A stretch of 36,623 nucleotides of DNA from Candidatus Pelethosoma merdigallinarum (GCA_018716065.1 DVKJ01000060.1:1-36623), one strand, 5' to 3'. Positions 7,143-15,440 are shown, numbered from the stretch's first letter. Notes: a model not told the origin generated them from the sequence alone. A program made the numbers and translations.

Positions 7143-8291
7143 ATGAAAAGGCTAGATATATTATCGTATTCATCCAGTGAATTAAAAGAATTATTAATTC
7201 GTAATTTTACATTGTATTTTGGGAAAGAACAAGAAGAATATCTTCGAAATCAAATAGAGAAGTTAGATTTTTATTTCTTTCTTTATCCGTTTCACTTCCT
7301 AACTTATTTAAAAACGGTTAGTGATTCGGTCTTATTAGATAATTTTTCAACACAAGAGTTATATCGAGTTAAAGATCTTTATCAAGAAGCGATGGATACA
7401 CAAAATAGAATTCAACAATTAGAACAAAAATATACAAAAAAATGGAAAAGAAAAATACGTATGAAAGAATTCCATCCGTATTATAATATACAGTTTAATC
7501 CATCTATGGAACAAATTGACTTTTTAACAAAACAAGGATATTTTAATACTTATAAAAAATATTATAATCAATTTATGGAAGAAGTTGTGGTGTCCTTTCC
7601 TCGTTTTCAATATGATTTACAAAAATTATCTAATCAACAAAACAAATCGAAAAAAGAATTAAAAAATCAATTGCTTCGTATTTATCTTCGCCCATTTGTG
7701 GCAAGTATTGATTTATATCCAAATGCTCATCAGTTACACGGTAGTATTTTTATTCCGGTTTTAAATGAGCAAGACCTAGAACGTATTTTGTACCACGAAA
7801 TTCTTCATGGTATGGGTAGTCATTTAGTAAAAGAAACGAAACAAGATTATTTGATTCAATCGGGATTAGAACAATTTTGGAAACATTATAATCAAGAAGA
7901 AAGACCAAATTATGCTTTAAATGAAATTTTAATTGATTGTATTGCTTATGATATGAAAAAAGAGATGGACAAACAACATTTAAATATGTTTGAATCTCCA
8001 AAAGAATCTATTCATCCTACTTATTACTATTATGGTTATCCATTAATTAAAGATTTCTATCATGCTTTTAGAAATCCGATTGAAAAATCGATTCTTCGTG
8101 GAAATCCATATGATTTAGAACAAGCGGTAGGAAAAGAACGTTTACACGCCATCACCCGTATTGTAAATAAACATATGAAAGTAGGATACCTTGTGGAACA
8201 CGCATATCTTTATTATATGAATCCTGAGTTAACGACGGAGGAAGAAAAGGAATTGTACCAAGAACAAATTCAAAAAGTACTGAAAATTTAA
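7143..8291 (+). CDS. Putative gluzincin-like zinc metallopeptidase, uncharacterised
   Basis: This 382-residue protein has no signal peptide or membrane segment. HEILH at residues 218-222, in the context YHEILHGMGSH, is a zinc-binding HExxH motif. NEILID at 260-265 resembles the NExxxD helix that supplies the third (Glu) zinc ligand in gluzincins. The 38-residue gap between motifs fits a compact metallopeptidase domain of about residues 180-320. Residues 1-180 are mostly helical and charged, without a recognised domain. It has its own promoter (7091-7118) and a terminator after it. No known family could be assigned; proteolytic activity is inferred from the motif pair only. Its position between polC and polA need not imply a replication role. 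Confidence 0.6.
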   Translation: MKRLDILSYSSSELKELLIRNFTLYFGKEQEEYLRNQIEKLDFYFFLYPFHFLTYLKTVSDSVLLDNFSTQELYRVKDLYQEAMDTQNRIQQLEQKYTKKWKRKIRMKEFHPYYNIQFNPSMEQIDFLTKQGYFNTYKKYYNQFMEEVVVSFPRFQYDLQKLSNQQNKSKKELKNQLLRIYLRPFVASIDLYPNAHQLHGSIFIPVLNEQDLERILYHEILHGMGSHLVKETKQDYLIQSGLEQFWKHYNQEERPNYALNEILIDCIAYDMKKEMDKQHLNMFESPKESIHPTYYYYGYPLIKDFYHAFRNPIEKSILRGNPYDLEQAVGKERLHAITRIVNKHMKVGYLVEHAYLYYMNPELTTEEEKELYQEQIQKVLKI

Positions 8292-8327
8292 GGTTAACAA
8301 ATCGCAAATGCGATCAAAAAAATCAAC

Positions 8328-8354
8328 AAAAAAGGGAAAAAATTCCTTTTTTTT
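8328..8354 (+). terminator. Terminator after the metallopeptidase-like gene
   Basis: AAAAAAGGGAA, short A loop, TTCCT followed by a run of Ts. A separate palindrome ATCGCAAATGCGAT (8301-8314) lies just upstream. Confidence 0.65.
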
Positions 8355-8356
8355 CA

Positions 8357-8365
8357 TGGTATAAT
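8357..8365 (+). promoter_or_regulatory. Extended -10 promoter of polA
   Basis: TGG followed by consensus TATAAT (8360-8365). The -35 region coincides with the terminator and is poor. GAGG precedes ATG 8389. Confidence 0.6.
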
Positions 8366-8388
8366 AGAAAAAGAGAGGATGAGAAACA

Positions 8389-10980
8389 ATGGAAAAAATA
8401 ATTTTAGTAGATGGAAACAACTTATTATTTCGTAGTTATTATGCGACCGCATATAGTGGCAATTTAATGCAAAATAGTAAAGGATTTCCAACCAATGCGA
8501 TTTATGGTTTTGTCAATATGATTAATAAGATTATTACGGAAGAAGAACCAAAATATATGATTGTTGCGTTTGATAAAGGAAAAACATTTCGTCATGAACA
8601 ATATGATTTTTATAAACAGGGAAGAAGTGAAACACCAGAAGAATTAAAGGTTCAATTTCCAATTGCTAAAGATATCTTAAATGCGATGGGAATTAAGTAT
8701 TACGAATGTGATAATTATGAAGCGGATGATATTATTGGAACATTTGCGCGTTATTGTGATGAAGAAGAAGATTTTATTGGAACCATTGTTTCTAGTGATA
8801 AAGATTTATTACAATTAATTAGTCCCGATATTGATATGAAGTTATTAAAACAAAAAGACTATATTCGTTATAATGAACAAACTTTCTTTGAAGATTATGG
8901 AATACCACCTAAACAAGTAGTTGATTTGAAAGCTCTTATGGGAGATCCTTCGGATAATATTCCAGGTGTTAAAGGAGTAGGGGAAAAGACGGCTTTAAAG
9001 TTGTTACAACAATATAAAACCTTAGATGGTGTCTATGAACATATTGATGAGATTAAAGGTAAACTTCATGAAAAGTTAGTAGATGATAAAGAGAATGCTT
9101 ATATGAGTTATAAGATTGCGACCATTGTTCGAGATGTACCTATGGAAATATCCATTCCTGATATAAAGTATCGTGGTAATGATGTCGAAAAATTAAATGA
9201 TATTTATGAAGAATTAGAATTTTATTCTTTATTAAAAAAGATTCATTTACAACGTAATAAAGAAGATAAAAAGCTAGAAACGAAAATTATTCAAAAGGTT
9301 GAAGAAATAAAACTTACAAAAGATACGGCAGTTTATATTGAAATATTAGGTACAAACTATCATCGAGATAAAGTATTAGGTCTTGCGTTATACAATGATC
9401 AGGAATATTATTTTGTACCACCCCATTTAATTAAAGATAGTTTTTCTTACTGGAAAGATTATGTCAAATTTACATACGATTTAAAAAAACTTTACGTTTG
9501 CTTGCGTTGGTTAGGAGAAACTGTAACCAATATTACTTTTGATAGTATGATCGCTGGTTATTTACTGGATTATACAATTAAAGATGATATTGCTTATCTT
9601 GCGAATGATTTAGATGAAGAATTACCATTTTATGAGAATGTTTATGGAAAACGTAAATTTGTAGAACCAGAGTTAGATGTAACAGCGTCTCTTGCTCTTT
9701 ATAAAGCAAAGTTTATTTATGAAAGTCAAACTTTATTACAAAAAGAAATTGAAGAACACGATCTCCATTATTTATTTTACGAAGTAGAAATGCCACTAGC
9801 GATTACACTAGGAGATATGGAATTTGATGGTGTTCATGTGAATAAAGAAACATTACAAGAAATGGGAAAAGAAATTCAAATTAAGATTGAATTATTAGAA
9901 AAAGATATTTATAATCAAGCGGGTTGTGAATTTAATATTTCATCTCCGAAAGAGTTAGGAAACATCTTATTTGAAAAATTACAATTACCTCATGGTAAAA
10001 AGAATAACCGCGGATATTCAACGGCTGCGGATACCTTAAATAAATTAAAAGATAAACATCCAATTATTGAGTTAATATTAGAATATCGTATGCTGACAAA
10101 ATTATATAGTACGTATATTGATGGTTTGATGAATACGATTTTACCAGATGGTAAGATCCACACGATATTCACGCAAACACTAACTCGTACCGGACGCTTA
10201 TCTTCATTAGAACCTAATTTACAGAATATTCCGGTTCGTTATGAATATGGACGATTAATTCGTAAAGCTTTTATTCCAAGCGAGGATTCGATGATGGTAA
10301 GTAGTGATTACTCGCAAATTGAATTACGTATTTTTGCACATATGGCGAATATCGAAACTTTAGTAGAAGCTTTTAAGCAAGATATGGATATTCACTCTAA
10401 GACAGCCATGGATATCTTCCATGTCACACAAGATCAAGTGACGAAAGATATGCGTCGTATCGCGAAAGCCGTTAACTTTGGAATTGTGTATGGAATTAGT
10501 AGTTTTGGACTTTCTGAAAATTTAGGTATTAGTGTAGGAGAAGCTAAACAGTTTATGGATCATTACTTTGAAGCCTACCCTGGTATTCGTACTTATATGG
10601 ATCAAGTGAAAAAAGATGCTTATCAAAAAGGATATGTAGAAACTCTTCTTCATCGTAAACGTGTCATTAAAGAACTTCAAAGTGATAGTGTCATGGTTCG
10701 TAAACAAGGAGAACGTATGGCACTCAATACACCCATTCAAGGAACTAGTGCGGATATTATAAAGAAAGCGATGAATGAAGTACACGATGCATTCATTAAA
10801 GAACATTTACAAAGTAAAATGATTTTACAAGTACACGATGAATTAGTGATTGACTGTAAAAAATCAGAATTTGAACAAGTATCTCGTATTTTAAAAGAGG
10901 TGATGGAACATACGGTTGAATTACGTGTTCCACTTAAGGTCGATATTGAATACGGGAATAATTGGTATGAAGCGAAATAG
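8389..10980 (+). CDS. polA: DNA polymerase I
   Basis: This 863-residue protein works in Okazaki-fragment maturation and repair. The N-terminal 5'-nuclease (FEN) domain, residues 1 to about 290, starts with DGNNLLFRSYYA and has the GDPSDNIPGVKGVGEKTA helix-hairpin-helix. The middle domain (about 310-480) has the proofreading fold but lacks the exonuclease acidic residues: VYIEIL stands where DxE is expected. It is therefore probably inactive, as in Bacillus. The C-terminal family A polymerase has motif A DYSQIELR near 640, the O-helix RRIAKAVNFGIVYG near 690 and motif C VHDEL near 816. Length is close to the Bacillus enzyme (about 880). Monocistronic: extended -10 promoter upstream, terminator overlapping the stop codon. 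Confidence 0.97.
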   Translation: MEKIILVDGNNLLFRSYYATAYSGNLMQNSKGFPTNAIYGFVNMINKIITEEEPKYMIVAFDKGKTFRHEQYDFYKQGRSETPEELKVQFPIAKDILNAMGIKYYECDNYEADDIIGTFARYCDEEEDFIGTIVSSDKDLLQLISPDIDMKLLKQKDYIRYNEQTFFEDYGIPPKQVVDLKALMGDPSDNIPGVKGVGEKTALKLLQQYKTLDGVYEHIDEIKGKLHEKLVDDKENAYMSYKIATIVRDVPMEISIPDIKYRGNDVEKLNDIYEELEFYSLLKKIHLQRNKEDKKLETKIIQKVEEIKLTKDTAVYIEILGTNYHRDKVLGLALYNDQEYYFVPPHLIKDSFSYWKDYVKFTYDLKKLYVCLRWLGETVTNITFDSMIAGYLLDYTIKDDIAYLANDLDEELPFYENVYGKRKFVEPELDVTASLALYKAKFIYESQTLLQKEIEEHDLHYLFYEVEMPLAITLGDMEFDGVHVNKETLQEMGKEIQIKIELLEKDIYNQAGCEFNISSPKELGNILFEKLQLPHGKKNNRGYSTAADTLNKLKDKHPIIELILEYRMLTKLYSTYIDGLMNTILPDGKIHTIFTQTLTRTGRLSSLEPNLQNIPVRYEYGRLIRKAFIPSEDSMMVSSDYSQIELRIFAHMANIETLVEAFKQDMDIHSKTAMDIFHVTQDQVTKDMRRIAKAVNFGIVYGISSFGLSENLGISVGEAKQFMDHYFEAYPGIRTYMDQVKKDAYQKGYVETLLHRKRVIKELQSDSVMVRKQGERMALNTPIQGTSADIIKKAMNEVHDAFIKEHLQSKMILQVHDELVIDCKKSEFEQVSRILKEVMEHTVELRVPLKVDIEYGNNWYEAK

Positions 10981-10996
10981 TTTTATTTCGTTTTTT
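10973..10996 (+). terminator. polA terminator
   Basis: CGAAATA (10973-10979), 4-nt loop, TATTTCG (10984-10990), six Ts. The 5' arm overlaps the last codons and stop. Confidence 0.75.
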
Positions 10997-11041
10997 CTTA
11001 TCATTAAAATGTAAAAATAGGTTCATTTTTTAATTTCTACA

Positions 11042-11050
11042 TGGTAAAAT
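11042..11050 (+). promoter_or_regulatory. Extended -10 promoter of the fic unit
   Basis: TGG then TAAAAT (11045-11050). The -35 candidate TTCATT (11022-11027, 17-nt spacing) is weak. Confidence 0.45.
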
Positions 11051-11080
11051 GAATGTAGTATGAAAGAAAGAAGGATCCAT

Positions 11081-11734
11081 ATGAAAAATAAATATAACAT
11101 GACAAAGGACGATAATATTTTTTTCGCTAAAAGAAAATTAGTAGATAATATTTATAAAAGTGCCAATTTGGAAGGTATTAAGGTTACTATTTCGGATATC
11201 TATTCTTTCATAAATAACATAAATACAGGAAAAATTTCCGTAGATGATATGTTAAAACTAAAAGGATTAAAAGATAGTTGGCAATTTGTTTTAGATACAA
11301 TTGATGAAACTTTAACGATTGATTACATAAAAAAAGTTCATTTTGAGATCTGTAAAGGGCAAAATGTTTATCCATTAGGAGAATTTAGAGACAGAGGTGT
11401 TGGAATTACTGGAACCGCCTGGCGTCTAAAACTTCCTAGTGAATGTAATTACGATGAAGAATTAACAGAAATATTATCTATGCCTAATGAATTAGAAAGA
11501 TGCATTCATCTTTTCTGTTGGATTCAAAGAAGTCAAATGTTTTTAGATGGAAATAAACGAGTTGCCAATTTAATCGCAAACAAAGAAATGATTCGGAATG
11601 GTCAAGGTATTATTGCTGTTCCAGTAGAAAAAATTGGTGACTATTTTGTAAAGCTCATAAAATATTATGAAACAAATGATATGACAGATCTTGCACAATG
11701 GATTTATGATCATTGTATTGATGGTGTTAATTAG
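11081..11734 (+). CDS. Fic-domain protein with Gln in place of the catalytic His
   Basis: Fic enzymes usually transfer AMP or another nucleotide-derived group to a target hydroxyl through an HPFxDGNGR-type motif. Here the aligned segment is SQMFLDGNKR (151-160): the phosphate-binding loop (DGNKR) is kept, but Gln152 replaces the histidine that acts as base. An inhibitory-helix motif, SANLEG (27-32), fits the (S/T)xxxE(G/N) pattern of class II Fic proteins, which carry their own inhibitor at the N terminus. Total 217 residues. ATG 11081 is chosen over ATG 11060 because GAAGGA sits just before it. The next gene starts 14 nt after the stop, so the two form an operon. Canonical AMPylation looks unlikely; a different chemistry, ligand sensing or a degenerate protein are open possibilities. 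Confidence 0.8.
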   Translation: MKNKYNMTKDDNIFFAKRKLVDNIYKSANLEGIKVTISDIYSFINNINTGKISVDDMLKLKGLKDSWQFVLDTIDETLTIDYIKKVHFEICKGQNVYPLGEFRDRGVGITGTAWRLKLPSECNYDEELTEILSMPNELERCIHLFCWIQRSQMFLDGNKRVANLIANKEMIRNGQGIIAVPVEKIGDYFVKLIKYYETNDMTDLAQWIYDHCIDGVN

Positions 11735-11748
11735 AAGTGGTGTCTCGT

Positions 11749-12804
11749 ATGTTTTATAAAATTCCATTTAAACTCATTGTAATTGTGGTGATAATTGTTT
11801 TAGGTGTTAAAGAATTAACTCCTATCGCTACAGAACTCTATGAAGAATATGAATCGACGAATATTCAAGAAACTTTACAAGAAGAAATGCCAGATAAAGT
11901 AATTACCGAAAATGATATTTCACAAGCTAAAATAAATTATTTTATTGGATCTGTTATTATCGTTTTTATTAATTTTATCTTTTTAGTAGGAATAAAGTAT
12001 TATTGGGTATGGTTTATTTTATTAGGATTTTATTTAGGCCGAAAAAAGTTTATAAAAACAAAATTGAATAAAAACGATTTCAATCACTATCAGGGATATT
12101 TTAGGGAAATATTATCTAAATATTCTGTGGATGTATTATCGTATATTGATCAATTTCAATTTCGTTATCCAAGTATTTTAGTGGCTATGTTATTACAATT
12201 GAAACACAAAAATTTTATTACGATCGAAGAAGATAAAATTATAAAGAATGATTTTACTACGACTCCTAATTGTTCAGAAGAGTATTTACTTAACCATATT
12301 GAAAACGGAATTTTGAATGTATCAAAATCACAATTTGAAAGTCAAACGTTAAAAAGTGCGGTGGAAGAAAAACTATTAAAAAGTGATGAGTTTAGTAAAA
12401 ATACTTTCCAACGTTTCGTTTCAGTTTCTTTTATATTATTTATAGTTGCCTTTTTATGTTTATTTGCTTTCAGTTTCATATTAGACAATAACATACAACT
12501 TATCTTATTCTTGATCGGTTTTCTTAGTTTTATCATAGTTATGATTTATCTTCCTATAAAAATAATCTCATGGATTGTTTATGTGGTTCATGTATCACAT
12601 AATCCAGGCGTAAGAACAAAAAAAGGGGAAGAAATAAACTTGCGTTTAGAAGGATTAAAAAATTTCTTAAAAGATTTTTCTACTTTAGATCAAAAAACAC
12701 AGGAACAACTAGTGTTATGGGATGAATACTTAATTTATTCCGTATTATTTGAACAAAACGAAAAGATTGTTTCTGAATATATGAAGTATATAAAGATTTC
12801 ATAG
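11749..12804 (+). CDS. DUF2207-like integral membrane protein
   Basis: This 351-residue protein has hydrophobic segments near residues 6-21, 64-96 (one or two helices) and 220-275 (two helices), separated by a cytoplasmic-looking region of about 120 residues. The C-terminal part (KGEEINLRLEGLKNFLKDFSTL, then LWDEYLIYSVLFEQNEKIV) resembles the end of DUF2207 family membrane proteins; the extracellular N-terminal domain of full-length members is absent. ATG 11749 is preferred over GTG 11737 because the AGTGGTG ribosome binding site overlaps the GTG. It follows the Fic gene by 14 nt and is probably co-transcribed. Function unknown. Confidence 0.65.
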   Translation: MFYKIPFKLIVIVVIIVLGVKELTPIATELYEEYESTNIQETLQEEMPDKVITENDISQAKINYFIGSVIIVFINFIFLVGIKYYWVWFILLGFYLGRKKFIKTKLNKNDFNHYQGYFREILSKYSVDVLSYIDQFQFRYPSILVAMLLQLKHKNFITIEEDKIIKNDFTTTPNCSEEYLLNHIENGILNVSKSQFESQTLKSAVEEKLLKSDEFSKNTFQRFVSVSFILFIVAFLCLFAFSFILDNNIQLILFLIGFLSFIIVMIYLPIKIISWIVYVVHVSHNPGVRTKKGEEINLRLEGLKNFLKDFSTLDQKTQEQLVLWDEYLIYSVLFEQNEKIVSEYMKYIKIS

Positions 12805-12809
12805 AATCA

Positions 12810-12838
12810 TTGACAATTGTTGGATATTTTGTTAAAAT
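12810..12838 (+). promoter_or_regulatory. Promoter of the T-box/HD/serS operon
   Basis: Consensus TTGACA (12810-12815), 17-nt spacer, TAAAAT (12833-12838). Transcription should start near 12845, leaving about 210 nt of leader before the first gene. Confidence 0.85.
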
Positions 12839-12844
12839 CGAGTT

Positions 12845-13038
12845 ATAAATTGATGAAGGAACTAAGTAATAAAAGAAGGTTCTAAAGAGAGTCTATGGTT
12901 GGTGGAAATAGATGAACCCTTTTATGAAATCTACTCTGGAGAGAAATGTAAACATTTCCGGCCTAGCCGTTATCGTAAGTAAGCAACTTGTATAGGATGG
13001 TACCGTCGATATGACTCCTAACACGAGTTGCTTTTTTT
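12845..13038 (+). ncRNA. T-box leader riboswitch, probably serine-responsive
   Basis: T-box leaders bind a specific uncharged tRNA and then prevent termination. Seen here: stem I landmarks (AAGTAA, AGAGAG near 12888, GGTTGGTGGAAA distal loop near 12900-12910); a specifier region around ATCTACTCTGGAG near 12930-12943, where TCT would read serine; and the T-box bulge TGGTACC (12998-13004) flanked by TAGGA/TCCTA and GTC/GAC helices. A terminator pairs AGCAACT (12982-12988) with AGTTGCT (13026-13032) ahead of seven Ts. The downstream serS supports serine specificity; the specifier codon itself is inferred by alignment from memory. The riboswitch sits ahead of the HD gene, so both genes are under its control. 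Confidence 0.9.
12982..13038 (+). terminator. Conditional terminator of the T-box leader
   Basis: AGCAACT pairs with AGTTGCT, extendable through TGT/ACA and TAGGA/TCCTA, followed by a T tract at 13032-13038. The loop contains the T-box bulge. Confidence 0.75.
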
Positions 13039-13053
13039 GTTAGGAGGTCTTTT

Positions 13054-13560
13054 ATGAATCATTGGAATCATTATTTTAATGAAATTGAAATTGATGTTTT
13101 AAAAGTGACAAATAATTTATATGATAAAGCGTATTATATTGTTCGAAGAGTATTTTTAGATAAGAAGGATCGAGGAGGAAATCCTTATATCGAACATTTG
13201 CTTTATGTATCGAGTCAGGTGTCGGGGAAGAATGCGAAGGTTGTAGCTTTGTTACACGACATTATAGAAGATACCATGATTACGAAAGAAGATTTATTAT
13301 GGATGAATTTTCCACAGTCAATTGTCGATAGTGTTTTACTTGTTACGAAACGAGAAGAAGAAATTTATGAAGAATTTATTGAACGTTTGATTCAGAGTAA
13401 TAATAAAGATGCTTTAATGGTCAAAAAAGCGGATATGGAACATAATATGGATTTAAGTAGAATTCCTATGGTTACCGAAGAAGATCAAAAACGAGTAGAG
13501 AAAAAATATAAACCAAATTATCAAAAAATTATGAATAAATTAAATAAGAGAGGAAGATAA
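13054..13560 (+). CDS. Stand-alone HD-domain protein, (p)ppGpp hydrolase-like
   Basis: This 168-residue protein matches the metal-binding core of RelA/SpoT-type hydrolase domains: His48 (YIEHLL), His68-Asp69 with Glu72-Asp73 (LLHDIIEDT), and a later KKADMEHNMD (Asp127, Asn131) corresponding to the usual KLADRLHN motif. There is no synthetase, TGS or ACT domain, so it resembles small alarmone hydrolases of the Mesh1 type. The substrate is inferred; another nucleotide is possible. AGGAGG sits before ATG 13054, directly after the T-box terminator, and serS begins 2 nt after its stop. The pair is a tightly coupled operon induced when the T-box senses uncharged tRNA. Confidence 0.8.
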   Translation: MNHWNHYFNEIEIDVLKVTNNLYDKAYYIVRRVFLDKKDRGGNPYIEHLLYVSSQVSGKNAKVVALLHDIIEDTMITKEDLLWMNFPQSIVDSVLLVTKREEEIYEEFIERLIQSNNKDALMVKKADMEHNMDLSRIPMVTEEDQKRVEKKYKPNYQKIMNKLNKRGR

Positions 13561-13562
13561 AA

Positions 13563-14849
13563 ATGATTGATATTAAATTAATAAGAGAAAACAAAGAACT
13601 AGTAAAGGAAAATATTAAAAAGAAATTTCAGAATCACAAATTACCATTAGTTGATGAAGTTTATGAATTAGATAAAGAATTTCGTGATGTAAAACAAAAA
13701 GGAGACGAATTACGTGCTTTAAGAAATTCAAAGAGTAGTGAGATTGGTTCTTTGATGCGAGAAGGGAAAAAAGAAGAAGCTATGAAGATCAAAGAAGAAG
13801 TGTCTTCTTTTGGTGATCAAATCGATGAATTAGGTAAAAAAGAAGAAGAATTACAAAAAGAAATTCAAAAAAGAATGATGGTCATTCCTAATATCATAGC
13901 GGATACGGTTCCAATTGGCGAAGATGATTCTAAAAACGTAGAAATCGAAAAATTTGGAGAACCATTGGTTCCAGAATATGAAATTCCTTATCACGCCGAT
14001 ATTTTAGAAAGATTAAATGGATTAGATAAAGTAAGTAGTGGTCGTACCAGTGGGAATGGTTTTTACTATTTAATGGGAGATATTGCTCGTCTTTCCAGTG
14101 CGATGTTAAGTTATGCGCGTGATTTTATGATTGATAAAGGTTTTACTTATTGTATTCCACCATTTATGATTCGAAGTGATGTTGTAACTGGCGTTATGAG
14201 TTTTGATGAAATGGATGCGATGATGTATAAAATTGAAGGTGAAGATTTATATTTAATTGGAACAAGTGAACATTCTATGATCGGTAAATTTAAAGATCAA
14301 ATGGTTAAAGAAAGTGATCTTCCTATTACAATGACATCTTATTCTCCATGTTTCCGTAAAGAAGTAGGAGCTCATGGTATTGAAGAACGTGGAATTTATC
14401 GTGTTCATCAATTTGAAAAACAAGAAATGATTGTTTTGTGTAAACCAGAAGAAGCAATGGATTGGTATAATAAGATGTGGTCTTATACCGTAGAATTATT
14501 TAGAAATATGGATATTCCTGTACGTACCTTAGAGTGTTGTAGTGGGGATCTTGCGGATTTAAAAGTAAAATCTTGTGATGTAGAGGCATGGAGTCCTAGA
14601 CAACAAAAATATTTTGAGGTTGGTTCATGTTCTACCTTAGGAGATGCTCAAGCGAGACGTTTAGGTATTCGTACCAAAGGAGAAAATGGTACATATTACG
14701 TTAGTACGTTGAATAATACGGTTTTAGCTTCTACGCGTGCCCTTATTGCTTTAATTGAAAATAATTATAACGAGGATGGAAGTGTAACCATTCCAGAAGT
14801 CTTAAGACCTTATATGGGTGGGAAAGAAGTTATCCACCCTTCAAAATAG
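13563..14849 (+). CDS. serS: Seryl-tRNA synthetase
   Basis: This 428-residue class II synthetase charges tRNA-Ser in the cytoplasm. The N-terminal antiparallel coiled-coil arm (about 25-110, with LRNSKSSEIG) recognises the long variable arm of tRNA-Ser. The catalytic domain has motif 2 (CFRKEVGAHGIEERGIYRVHQFEKQEM, quoted only in part: FRKEVGAHG at about 264-272) and motif 3 (TLNNTVLASTRALIALIEN at about 380-398). Motif 3 differs from the common bacterial TLNGSGLAVGR form and recalls archaeal-type SerRS, although the arm looks bacterial. Start ATG 13563 lies 2 nt after the HD gene with GAGGAAG upstream. Regulated by the T-box leader. No terminator follows, so the operon probably continues. 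Confidence 0.96.
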   Translation: MIDIKLIRENKELVKENIKKKFQNHKLPLVDEVYELDKEFRDVKQKGDELRALRNSKSSEIGSLMREGKKEEAMKIKEEVSSFGDQIDELGKKEEELQKEIQKRMMVIPNIIADTVPIGEDDSKNVEIEKFGEPLVPEYEIPYHADILERLNGLDKVSSGRTSGNGFYYLMGDIARLSSAMLSYARDFMIDKGFTYCIPPFMIRSDVVTGVMSFDEMDAMMYKIEGEDLYLIGTSEHSMIGKFKDQMVKESDLPITMTSYSPCFRKEVGAHGIEERGIYRVHQFEKQEMIVLCKPEEAMDWYNKMWSYTVELFRNMDIPVRTLECCSGDLADLKVKSCDVEAWSPRQQKYFEVGSCSTLGDAQARRLGIRTKGENGTYYVSTLNNTVLASTRALIALIENNYNEDGSVTIPEVLRPYMGGKEVIHPSK

Positions 14850-14897
14850 GCTGGATGTAAAAGTCATTACTTAATAGTAGCGAAATGAGGTTATAGT

Positions 14898-15416
14898 ATG
14901 AAAAATATGGATCAGTATAAAATCGCGATGATTTATGGAGAGGATAGTATCGAACATCAAACCCAAGATGGTCAAATCGAATATTTTGGAAATGCTTTGG
15001 ATGAGAATACGCTTCACATTACTACTTTTGTGGATGATATTATTGCCAAAAAATATTCTGATGTCAATCTTTTAAAGAAGATCACTTGGCGTCATCAACC
15101 AGAAGTTCCTGCTTTTTTCCTATCGAAAATGTTTAATCATAGTATTTTCTTGAATACAACATCGGATATTGAAAAGTATGGGAAAACCGGAATGTTCATC
15201 TTATCTGACCAGTTGTCAGATAAGCAACAAGAGTCTCTTCTTGCTTTTTGTAGAACAATTTCTGATTATAATATAAAAATTTGTTACCAACTAGAATTAA
15301 ATGAAGGATTGATTGATTCTAGAAATTTTGGGAATGATGGTGCAGAAAAACATACACCATTAGAATTAATGGAATATTATTTAGAAAACATATATGGGAA
15401 AAGAAAAAGTTTATAG
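14898..15416 (+). CDS. Uncharacterised 172-residue protein, last gene of the serS operon
   Basis: A soluble, acidic protein with no signal peptide, membrane segment or cysteine cluster; I do not recognise the family. GAGG lies 9 nt before ATG 14898. It starts 48 nt after serS with no promoter or terminator between, so it is probably read from the T-box promoter. A terminator at 15401-15430 overlaps its stop codon. The residue mix (alternating strands and helices, for example YKIAMIYGED at the start) suggests a compact alpha/beta fold, which is only an impression. Confidence 0.7.
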   Translation: MKNMDQYKIAMIYGEDSIEHQTQDGQIEYFGNALDENTLHITTFVDDIIAKKYSDVNLLKKITWRHQPEVPAFFLSKMFNHSIFLNTTSDIEKYGKTGMFILSDQLSDKQQESLLAFCRTISDYNIKICYQLELNEGLIDSRNFGNDGAEKHTPLELMEYYLENIYGKRKSL

Positions 15417-15430
15417 CTTTTTTCTTTTTT
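15401..15430 (+). terminator. Terminator of the serS operon
   Basis: AAGAAAAAG (15401-15409), 7-nt loop containing the TAG stop, CTTTTTTCTT and further Ts. Confidence 0.6.
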
Positions 15431-15431
15431 C

Positions 15432-15440
15432 TGTTATAAT
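15432..15440 (+). promoter_or_regulatory. Extended -10 promoter of mutM
   Basis: TGT followed by TATAAT (15435-15440), 20 nt before the mutM start. No good -35; that region is the preceding terminator. Confidence 0.6.

Noticed and set aside
14828-14838. TTATCCACC in serS resembles a DnaA box
   Set aside because: Single imperfect match inside a coding sequence, with no cluster of boxes or dnaA/dnaN neighbours; not an origin.
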